Source of the DNA: Kangiella sp.
Lineage (GTDB): Bacteria > Pseudomonadota > Gammaproteobacteria > Enterobacterales > Kangiellaceae
Reading direction: 5' to 3'
Assembly: GCA_026195755.1 (NCBI GenBank)
Contig: JAPHRL010000068.1
Coordinates: forward strand, 1-48,351
DNA: 48,351 bases
The position numbers and the translations under genes are program-made. Of the stretch, positions 8,921-15,977 are shown one piece after another; position 1 is the first letter of the stretch; each line of letters opens with the position of its first letter. The notes beneath the pieces were generated by a model. The model had not been told where the DNA came from. It worked only from the letters and a program-made list of their open reading frames with translations, and did no database searches.

Positions 8921-9695
8921 TCAATTAAAAGTTGCATCGCTTGGTTCAGGAAGTAAAGGCAATGCAACGCTCGTATCAAATGGTGAAGTCACGGTCATGG
9001 TTGACTGTGGTTTCACCGTCAAAGAAGTTCTTAAACGTCTGCCTCGCTTAAATCTAGAACCCGATCAAATTGATGGTATTTTAGTGACTCATGAACATCA
9101 GGATCACATTAGTGGGGTTGGTGCTTTAAGCCGGCGATTTTCGATTCCGGTCTGGTCCACCAGGGGTAGTTTGTTATCGGGTAAGTGCGGTAATTTACCC
9201 GCGTTAAATCTGATCGAGGGCTTTGAGCCGTTTTCTATAGGAAGCTTAAACGTTACGCCCTTGTCGGTACCCCATGATGCCCGTGAGCCCTGTCAGTTCC
9301 TTTTCACTCAAAATGGGTTACGCCTTGCAATTTTAACCGACCTTGGCTGTTTCACACCGAAAATTGTCGAACAGCTTACACCTTGTCATGGCATATTACT
9401 TGAGTGTAATCATGATGAGGAGATGCTCTGGAATGGGCCTTACCCAGATCGACTCAAGCAACGAGTTGCTGGCAAAATGGGACATATGAGTAATCGACAG
9501 GCGTTAGAGCTTTTACAGCAAATGGACCGTGATGCATTGCAACTTGTGATAGCTACCCACTTAAGTGAACAAAACAATTGCCCTGAACTGGTTAGTAAGC
9601 TGTTGGCAGAAGCCTTAAGCTGGCCTTTGGAGCGAGTTAAGGTTGCACAACAGGATATGGGTTTTGCTTGGCAGAAAATTGGGTTTAGTGCTTGA
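8907..9695 (+). CDS. Metallo-beta-lactamase fold hydrolase, WalJ/YycJ-like
   Basis: About 262 residues from the GTG at 8907; the frame is open further upstream inside bamC, but family members begin close to the KVASLGSGSKGNATLV strand, so I take the GTG giving VESNNQLKVASLGSG. The metal-binding signature THEHQDHISG (HxHxDH) is clear, followed by later ligands in VPHDAREP, LTDLGC and a C-terminal ATHLSEQN. The SLGSGSKGN start and overall size match the YycJ/WalJ subfamily, phosphodiesterase-like nucleases linked in Gram-positives to cell-wall regulation and DNA repair. Cytoplasmic, no signal peptide. Function in Gram-negatives is not established. It ends a three-gene overlapping unit dapA-bamC-this gene. 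Confidence 0.85.
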   Translation: MESNNQLKVASLGSGSKGNATLVSNGEVTVMVDCGFTVKEVLKRLPRLNLEPDQIDGILVTHEHQDHISGVGALSRRFSIPVWSTRGSLLSGKCGNLPALNLIEGFEPFSIGSLNVTPLSVPHDAREPCQFLFTQNGLRLAILTDLGCFTPKIVEQLTPCHGILLECNHDEEMLWNGPYPDRLKQRVAGKMGHMSNRQALELLQQMDRDALQLVIATHLSEQNNCPELVSKLLAEALSWPLERVKVAQQDMGFAWQKIGFSA

Positions 9696-9739
9696 GAGCT
9701 TTCTAACCTAGGATGGGAGCTGCTTCAGATCATGAGGCG

Positions 9740-11104
9740 TTAGATAAGTCCTTCTTCATCAGGCTGACTGTTACCTTCAACATCTTCAAGTTGTTTGAGC
9801 GGCATGGTGATGGTGAAAAGGGCACCGTTTAACATGCGGCTGTCTTCCGCCCAAATCTTACCGTGGTGACGGGAAATAATACCTTTAGCAATCGCTAACC
9901 CTAAACCTGCACCTCCTGAGTCTCTATTACGGCTAAAGTCGAGACGTGTAAAGGGCTCAAAAATTCTCTTTCTTTTGCCAGGAGGAATACCAGGACCATC
10001 ATCTTCTACTTGAATATCAATAGATTCATTATATTCAGTGAGGTTGATTTGAACGGTTGAAATTGAGAAGCGGGCCGCATTTCTAACCAAGTTGATTAAA
10101 GCTCGCTCGATTAAACTTTTATCAGCATACACCATGCTTCCCGAGCTTGGTTGACTATAAATGACGAATTTTTTGTTGTTATGAATAGTTTTAACTTTGT
10201 TACACACATCCTGAGTCAGTTCCTTAATGTTGAACTCCGATAGCTGTAAAGGATGTTGGCCGTGTTTCAGGCGGGAATAACCAAGTACTTCGCGAACCAG
10301 CGCGTCAAGTTCATCCAGTGCATCATGCATATCATCCGATAGTTTTTTACGGCGAGAGTCTGAGGTTTTGTCATTAAAGAGATCCAGTGCAAAACTTAAG
10401 CGAGCCATTGGACCACGGAACTCGTGCGCAACCGCATGCATTAGATCTCGTTGGTTGTATAGGCTCTGCTGGTGCTCTTTTCGCAAATCGTTAATGTGTT
10501 CAATAAGTTTTGGTATGTTAAGGGACAGGTCTTGCATTGCGTCACTTTTTCTGTCCAGTGCAAGGCCATCAAATTGAACTTTATCAAGGGCATAGCTGGC
10601 GGGTCGCAGGTTCCTTTGGTTTAGATAGTATAGTCCGTACAAGATAGAACCATTCAAAAGAAACAAGGTAAAAGCATATACTATCCAGTCTTTTACTGTG
10701 ACATAAAAATAAGGGGCGTCATAAGGACCAAGAACCAAGATAGATTCATCATCATTCAAGATGACAAGTCCAATGGGCCCATCTTCTCCATTCATATAGA
10801 CCAGATAGCGGTTTTGTCTGAGTTCATCTTTAATATTTTTATCGAGATTTAGTTCGGACAGTTTTTCAGATGTGATTTTTGTGTCCAGTTCGTATTCGGC
10901 GCGAGCAATAGTCTGGGGTGAATGATCGTAATCGAGAATGGACAATCTGAAATTAAGTTCGCGAGCGTCGGAGGTAATACTGTCTCTGACTTCTTTTTCT
11001 CCGATATCAAATACCCAGGGGAAGTAAACGTAATAGATAAAGGTGCCGCCCAATATATTGGCAACAACTAAAATTAGCAGAGGGGCAATTATTTTGCGAA
11101 TCAT
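9740..11104 (-). CDS. Sensor histidine kinase, RstB-like
   Basis: 454 residues with the classic membrane kinase layout: TM1 at about 5-28, a periplasmic sensor region of roughly 110 residues, TM2 at about 140-162, a HAMP-like linker, the H-box with phospho-acceptor His227 in HAVAHEFRGPMARL, an N-box around LINLVRNAARFS, then G-boxes (DDGPGIPPGKRKRIFEPF and GAGLGLAIAKGI). The HEFRGPMARL version of the H-box and the arrangement match the RstB group. The ATG overlaps the stop of the response regulator gene by four bases (ATGA), so the pair forms one translationally coupled unit. The inducing signal is unknown; the periplasmic domain shows no recognisable ligand motif. Confidence 0.88.
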   Translation of the reverse strand: MIRKIIAPLLILVVANILGGTFIYYVYFPWVFDIGEKEVRDSITSDARELNFRLSILDYDHSPQTIARAEYELDTKITSEKLSELNLDKNIKDELRQNRYLVYMNGEDGPIGLVILNDDESILVLGPYDAPYFYVTVKDWIVYAFTLFLLNGSILYGLYYLNQRNLRPASYALDKVQFDGLALDRKSDAMQDLSLNIPKLIEHINDLRKEHQQSLYNQRDLMHAVAHEFRGPMARLSFALDLFNDKTSDSRRKKLSDDMHDALDELDALVREVLGYSRLKHGQHPLQLSEFNIKELTQDVCNKVKTIHNNKKFVIYSQPSSGSMVYADKSLIERALINLVRNAARFSISTVQINLTEYNESIDIQVEDDGPGIPPGKRKRIFEPFTRLDFSRNRDSGGAGLGLAIAKGIISRHHGKIWAEDSRMLNGALFTITMPLKQLEDVEGNSQPDEEGLI

Positions 11105-11790
11105 TTGGTCAACAAATAGCCTTCACCACGAATTGTCTTAATGATGTAAGGTAGCTTGGGATCGTCACCTAATTTTTTTCGTAGCCGAGAAATCCGCAAA
11201 TCGATACTTCGATCGGTGCCATCGTACTCAAGACGGAAGGTTTTACGGTGGAGTTCTTCTCGGCTCACCACTTCGCCAGAGCGTTCGGCTAGCAGCCATA
11301 AAAGGTTATACTCCGCAGTCGTTAGGTGAACAACTTGACCATCAGAAATCACGGTTCGGTTTTGAGGGTTGATTTTGACCTTTCCGGCATGAATAAAGTC
11401 AGTACTGTTCTCTACGGCATCAGAAACTTCTACACGCCTTAGAAGGGCGCGTAAATGGGCCAACAAAACACGTGATTTAACAGGCTTTGAAAGGTAGTCA
11501 TCAGCGCCAGTTTCAAGCCCAGCAACTTCGTCGATATCGTCGCTCATAGAGGTTAGCATTAGAATAGGGCCGCTATACTGCGGGCGTACTGTACGGCAAA
11601 CGGTTAGTCCGTCCGCACCAGGTAGCATAACGTCAAGTATGACAGCTCTAGGCTGCTGCTCTACGATAAGGTCAATAGCTTTAGTGCCGTTAGCTTCAAT
11701 TTGTACCTGATAGTCATTGCTTTCAAGGAATTCAGCTACCAGCGACGCTAGCTTGTCATCATCTTCTACAAGTAAAATAGTTTGCGACAT
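11101..11790 (-). CDS. OmpR/PhoB-family response regulator, RstA-like
   Basis: 229 residues. Receiver domain at 1-120 with acidic pocket (VEDDDK, residues 8-13), phospho-acceptor Asp53 in ILDVMLPGADG, switch Thr in LMLTS and the conserved Lys in SKPVKSR. The C-terminal winged-helix DNA-binding domain (about 130-229) carries TTAEYNLLWLLAERSGEVVS and the recognition region RSIDLRISRLRKKLGDD. Cytoplasmic transcription factor, activated by the adjacent kinase. Its targets are unknown; the TonB-fusion gene diverges from it with a 307-base spacer and is an obvious candidate, but that is only positional. Confidence 0.92.
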   Translation of the reverse strand: MSQTILLVEDDDKLASLVAEFLESNDYQVQIEANGTKAIDLIVEQQPRAVILDVMLPGADGLTVCRTVRPQYSGPILMLTSMSDDIDEVAGLETGADDYLSKPVKSRVLLAHLRALLRRVEVSDAVENSTDFIHAGKVKINPQNRTVISDGQVVHLTTAEYNLLWLLAERSGEVVSREELHRKTFRLEYDGTDRSIDLRISRLRKKLGDDPKLPYIIKTIRGEGYLLTK

Positions 11791-12097
11791 TATTAATAGT
11801 TTTTCGGAGTAGACCCAACAAAAGTAGGCATTAAATTGCCTGATTTAGTCTGTCAGGTCAATGCTTTACCCAAAATATCTAAAGTATTTTTAGATTTCTA
11901 TGTTTGGATAATAGCATATTTTGCTTCCACATATTGGGACTCGGTATAAATGACATTAAAAATCAAAGGCTTGGTTAATTATTGTCATAATTGCATTTAA
12001 CTGCTAATCTCTTACAGTATGAACTGTGTCATAAAATTTAACATTATAGACACGTCATTTGGCTTATAAACTTTTCACGCATTACGGCTGTATACTC
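11791..12097. other. Divergent control region, response regulator / TonB fusion gene
   Basis: AT-rich region holding the promoters of both divergent genes. An inverted repeat ACAGT-N4-ACTGT sits at 12014-12027, about 70 bases before the plus-strand start, followed by TGTCATAAAA and a possible -10 (TATAGA) near 12047. This is a candidate regulator site only; no family is assigned. Confidence 0.35.
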
Positions 12098-13324
12098 ATG
12101 AAAAAAGTAACATTATTCTTATCTGCGCTATTATTGGTTGTGCTTTCTGGTGTTTCTGGTATTGCAAAAGCTGCTGAGCAGGTGAACGTTAAAGGTTCTA
12201 ATCTGCAATTGAATGGCATAGCTATTCACAGTGAATTGCGTCAGGAATGGTTCCTTAATGGTTTATATTTGAGCAATAAATCAGATGATCCTGAACAGAT
12301 CTTAAATTCTCCTATGATTAAGAGAATGCAAATCAAGGTATTGGCTGATGAATTGCCAGGACGTCGCTTGAAGCGCTTTTGGATAGAACGAATTAAGAAT
12401 AATAATGAGGCTGCTTTAGTGTTAGAAAACGCTAAAGGGGTGCGAGACTTGGCGGATGCGCTAGGTCAAGACTTAAAGGCTGGTGATACTATTAATATCG
12501 ACTATGTGCCGGGCGAAGGTACAGTGGTTCAAATTAATGGTGCAGTGGTGAACACTGTGGACGAGGCGGTTTTCCCGCTAATGCTTAATACTTGGGTGGG
12601 TGAAAGACCACCGTCATCGGAGTTCAAAGACGCCATTTTAGGTAATCAATCAGCAGTAAATTATTCGGATCTGCTCGCCAAGTTCTCAACCATTAGTCAA
12701 TTAGCTTCTCGTGTATCTCTATTCGATCAAGCGGCTCAAGCAGCTAAAGCAGAGGAAGAGCGAAAGCAGCGCGAAGCTGAAGAACGTCGACAAGCAGAAG
12801 AGCGCCGCGCCCTGGAGCTACAACGCCAGGAAGAAGAAAGACAGCGTCAAGCTGAATTAGCTGCAGAACGTGAGCAGCAACAAGCCCAAGAACAGGTTGA
12901 ACAGCAGCCTGTGGAGGAGCCTAAGCCAGAGGTTACGCAACCGGTAGTTGAAGAGGTACCTGCTGGTCCAACCGAAGAAGAACTTGCTGCAATGAGAGTT
13001 AGCTACAACTCGTCTATTCGTTCTCACTATATTCCTTTCTTCCAATATCCAGTACAGGAGATTATGCGTCGCCACGGTAAATCAGCCCTGCTCAACCCTC
13101 GCAAGGGTCGCACCCATGGCGAAGTAACTATCCAACTGGAAGTGGATCGTGATGGTGAGCTTGTTGGTGGTAGCCTGGTTTCAAGTTCAGGAGAAAAGAT
13201 TTTGGATGATGCGGTTATGAGCGCCTTGTTTGATGCGGTTCCATATCCTGCTATGCCGGAAGAGCTGCCGGAAGAAACATTTAAGACTACATTACCTATT
13301 TCAATTCCAGCGCCACAAATGTAG
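12098..13324 (+). CDS. Exported chalcone-isomerase-like protein fused to a TonB C-terminal domain
   Basis: About 408 residues from the ATG at 12098, chosen because MKKVTLFLSALLL begins a clean signal peptide (cleavage near AKA-AEQ, about residue 25); a longer in-frame start 13 codons upstream would spoil it. Residues about 28-200 resemble the bacterial chalcone isomerase-like domain (ELRQEWFLNGLYLS, then KRFWIERIKNN and a DYVPGEGTVVQINGAVV ending). A strongly charged Ala/Glu/Arg/Gln segment (about 212-285) should be a long helix, followed by a Pro/Glu/Val linker like TonB's periplasmic spanner. Residues about 318-405 form a TonB C-terminal fold (GEVTIQLEVDRDGELVGGSLVSSSG...ILDDAVMSAL). No retained N-terminal anchor as in normal TonB and no exbB/exbD nearby. 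Family assignment of the N-terminal domain is from memory of conserved segments. Confidence 0.75.
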   Translation: MKKVTLFLSALLLVVLSGVSGIAKAAEQVNVKGSNLQLNGIAIHSELRQEWFLNGLYLSNKSDDPEQILNSPMIKRMQIKVLADELPGRRLKRFWIERIKNNNEAALVLENAKGVRDLADALGQDLKAGDTINIDYVPGEGTVVQINGAVVNTVDEAVFPLMLNTWVGERPPSSEFKDAILGNQSAVNYSDLLAKFSTISQLASRVSLFDQAAQAAKAEEERKQREAEERRQAEERRALELQRQEEERQRQAELAAEREQQQAQEQVEQQPVEEPKPEVTQPVVEEVPAGPTEEELAAMRVSYNSSIRSHYIPFFQYPVQEIMRRHGKSALLNPRKGRTHGEVTIQLEVDRDGELVGGSLVSSSGEKILDDAVMSALFDAVPYPAMPEELPEETFKTTLPISIPAPQM

Positions 13325-13346
13325 AATCTTCTGCATTATTTATGAC

Positions 13347-13370
13347 AGGGGCCTATATGGCCCCTTTCTA
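13347..13370 (+). terminator. Rho-independent terminator after the TonB fusion gene
   Basis: Stem AGGGGCC / GGCCCCT with loop TATAT, followed by TTTCTATT, 23 bases after the stop. Confidence 0.75.
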
Positions 13371-13477
13371 TTATGTTGGTCATGGTCTAGAGACCTACTT
13401 TAATTAATGATCGCTTTTCTGTTTAATAATAGCAGCTAAGTCGTATCGTTTGTTCAAATAAACCAAGGTAACAACTA

Positions 13478-14605
13478 ATGAATATCAATTGCTTATTCGA
13501 TAGTGGGAACATTGAAGTTATTGATGCTAGTGATGACACTAATGTAAAACTAGCCATTAATACTGATTCAAATTCAGAATTTAAACAGTGGTTTCACTTT
13601 CGCTTACACGGTGATATTGGAAAGACTTATCATTTTGATATTACCAACGCTAAAGATTGTTCCTATGTGGATGGCTGGAAAGATTATCAGGTTGCAGCAT
13701 CTTACGATGGGGAGTATTGGTTTAGAGTCCACACCAAATTCGATGACGAAAAGCGATTAACCTTTTCTCATCAGTTAGCACATCCCACCATTTTCTTCGC
13801 CTATTTTGAACCTTACTCTTATGAGCGCCACTTGAGCTTAGTTCAGCAGGCTCAACATTCAGAGCTTTGTCAGCATCAAATTTTAGGCCAAACAGTTGAC
13901 GGTCATGATATTGATTTACTGGTTGTTGGTGATGAAAGCCGTGCGCGGAAAATTTGGGTAACTGCACGTCAGCATCCGGGTGAGACGATGGCGGAGTGGT
14001 GCGCAGAGGGTTTGATTGAGCGCCTACTAAATGAAGATGACGCTTTATCACAAAGCTTACTGCAAGAGGCCGTTTTTTATATAGTACCGAACATGAATAT
14101 TGATGGTGGCATACGCGGTAATCTGCGCTCCAATGCAGCGGGCGCGAACTTGAATCGTGAGTGGCAAAACCCAAGTTTAGATAAAAGCCCTGAAGTTTAT
14201 CATGTGCGTAACAAGATGAAGGATACCGGCGTTGATGCATTTTTAGATTTACATGGTGATGAAGGTTTACCTTATGTTTTTGTTGCTGGCTGTGAAGGTA
14301 TTCCTAGCTATGATGAACGTATCAAGAATCTGGAGCAAGAGTTCAGTGCTATTCTTAGAGCGGTCAATCCGGATTTTCAGTCAGAGTATGGTTATGACAA
14401 AGACGAGCCGGGTAAAGCTAACTTGACAGTTGCAAATGCCTGGGTTGGTGAGGAGTTTAAGTGTTTGTCACTGACTCTGGAAATGCCTTTTAAAGATAAT
14501 GCCAATTTACCAAATAAAGAAACTGGCTGGTCAGGTGACCGTAGTTATTTGTTGGGGCAAACTCTGCTAAACCCATTGTACCAACTTGTTAAAAAATTAA
14601 GGTAG
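13478..14605 (+). CDS. M14 family zinc carboxypeptidase
   Basis: 375 residues. An N-terminal beta-rich domain (about 1-120, containing FHFRLHGDIGKTYHFDI and FAYFEPYSYERH) precedes the carboxypeptidase fold, the layout of the cytosolic carboxypeptidase-like (CCP/Nna1, M14B/D) branch. Zinc ligands are His166 and Glu169 (RQHPGETMAEW) and His259 (LDLHGDEG); the catalytic Glu is E335 (LTLEMPFKD). The FEPYSYERH motif is characteristic of the bacterial CCP-like group. No signal peptide, so cytoplasmic. Substrate unknown: bacterial members may trim Glu or peptide C-termini. ATG preceded by AAGG at 9-base spacing. Four bases separate it from the saccharopine dehydrogenase gene, so they form an operon. 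Confidence 0.88.
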   Translation: MNINCLFDSGNIEVIDASDDTNVKLAINTDSNSEFKQWFHFRLHGDIGKTYHFDITNAKDCSYVDGWKDYQVAASYDGEYWFRVHTKFDDEKRLTFSHQLAHPTIFFAYFEPYSYERHLSLVQQAQHSELCQHQILGQTVDGHDIDLLVVGDESRARKIWVTARQHPGETMAEWCAEGLIERLLNEDDALSQSLLQEAVFYIVPNMNIDGGIRGNLRSNAAGANLNREWQNPSLDKSPEVYHVRNKMKDTGVDAFLDLHGDEGLPYVFVAGCEGIPSYDERIKNLEQEFSAILRAVNPDFQSEYGYDKDEPGKANLTVANAWVGEEFKCLSLTLEMPFKDNANLPNKETGWSGDRSYLLGQTLLNPLYQLVKKLR

Positions 14606-14609
14606 TAGC

Positions 14610-15932
14610 ATGGCAAAGTTTTTAGTATTCGGCGCAGGCTTTGTCGCCGAACCGTTAGTTGAATATTTATTACGTCGCTCTGATAACTCGGTTACGGTAG
14701 TCAGCCATATTCTTGAGGAAGCGCAAGCTTTGGCCAAGAAGTTTCCAGGAGTAGGAGCGGTGCAAGCTGATGTAACCGATCAGGCACAAATTGAGCCATT
14801 AATTGCTGATAATGATTTAGTTGTGAGTCTGGTGCCGGCCACTCTTCATACGGTGATTGCAAAAGCTGCCATCGCACAGAAAACCAATATGGTGACTGCC
14901 AGTTATGAATCTCCCGCAATGCGAGAGCTGAAACAGGAAGCTTTAGAGGCTGGTGTCACTATCTTGAATGAAATTGGCTTAGATCCGGGTATTGATCACT
15001 TGAGTGCAATGAAAATCATCGATCAAGTCCATGCCAACAACGAAAAAGTGATTAGTTTTGTGTCCTGGTGTGGCGGTTTACCATCGCCAGAGGCTAATGA
15101 TAATCCGCTTGGATATAAGTTTTCATGGGCTCCTAAAGGTGTTTTATTAGCATTACTTAATGACGCACTATTCTTGCACAATGGTAAAGTTGAACGCGTG
15201 GTCGCAAAAGAGCTTCTTAAGTGGGCCAAGCCGTTGCAAGCTAATGGCTTAGAGCTTGAAGGTTATCCAAACCGTGACTCAACAGGCTATCAGGAAATTT
15301 ATGGCATTCCTGAGGCGCAAAATATCATCCGAGGCACATTCAGATATTCAGGTTTTTGCGAGATAATTCAAGCGGCTAAAGATCTAAACTTGCTGGATGC
15401 CGAATCAAAAGCACCGATGCGAGATACTGTGTGGAAAGATTATGTTTGCCAGATCAACGGAGTTGATAGCTTTGATGCTCTTAAATCGCGCATATCAGAG
15501 TCTGCATGGCGAGGATTAGGATGGATCGGTTGTTTCTCTGAGCAGGCTACAGGTGATTTCCCAGGTCCAATTGATGCGTTTTGTAACTTGCTGGTACAGA
15601 AGTTAAATTATCATGAAGACCAAGTTGACATGGTATTACTACAGCACAAATTCGAAATTGAAAAAGCCGATGGCAGTCGATACCACATTTCATCAACGTT
15701 GCAGGAGTTTGGGCAGGTTGATGGCTATACGGCAATGTCAAAAACAGTAGGTTATCCGGCAGCTATTGCAAGTCAGCTTATTGCTGATGGAAAGATTGAG
15801 CGCAAAGGTATTATCTTGCCTATGACCAAGGATATTTATCATCCAATTCTTGAGTTGTTGGAAAAAGAAAGTATTGTCTGTGAAGAAGATGTCAGGGAAA
15901 TGAACCCTAACTTTTTAAGTGAGCTTAATTAG
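14610..15932 (+). CDS. Saccharopine dehydrogenase (LYS9-like)
   Basis: 440 residues, about the size of yeast Lys9. N-terminal Rossmann domain with FGAGFVAEPLVEYLL (nucleotide-binding loop); the substrate-domain signatures NEIGLDPGIDHLSAMK, CGGLPSPE, NPLGYKFSW and RGTFRYSGF are the hallmark of saccharopine reductases. It interconverts saccharopine and glutamate plus aminoadipate semialdehyde; in bacteria this normally serves lysine catabolism, since lysine is made here through the diaminopimelate route (dapA is present). The lysine-ketoglutarate reductase partner is not in the window. Sits four bases after the M14 peptidase gene and is convergent with the S9 gene. Family call is firm; direction of use is inferred. 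Confidence 0.9.
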   Translation: MAKFLVFGAGFVAEPLVEYLLRRSDNSVTVVSHILEEAQALAKKFPGVGAVQADVTDQAQIEPLIADNDLVVSLVPATLHTVIAKAAIAQKTNMVTASYESPAMRELKQEALEAGVTILNEIGLDPGIDHLSAMKIIDQVHANNEKVISFVSWCGGLPSPEANDNPLGYKFSWAPKGVLLALLNDALFLHNGKVERVVAKELLKWAKPLQANGLELEGYPNRDSTGYQEIYGIPEAQNIIRGTFRYSGFCEIIQAAKDLNLLDAESKAPMRDTVWKDYVCQINGVDSFDALKSRISESAWRGLGWIGCFSEQATGDFPGPIDAFCNLLVQKLNYHEDQVDMVLLQHKFEIEKADGSRYHISSTLQEFGQVDGYTAMSKTVGYPAAIASQLIADGKIERKGIILPMTKDIYHPILELLEKESIVCEEDVREMNPNFLSELN

Positions 15933-15977
15933 TCGTATCCACAGACTCTAGTTGCTTGGGGTTTAGCTTGATAAATC

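Noticed and set aside
13722..14240. A 172-codon minus-strand frame inside the M14 peptidase gene
   Set aside because: The opposite strand has all zinc ligands and the full family length; the minus frame has no recognisable feature.
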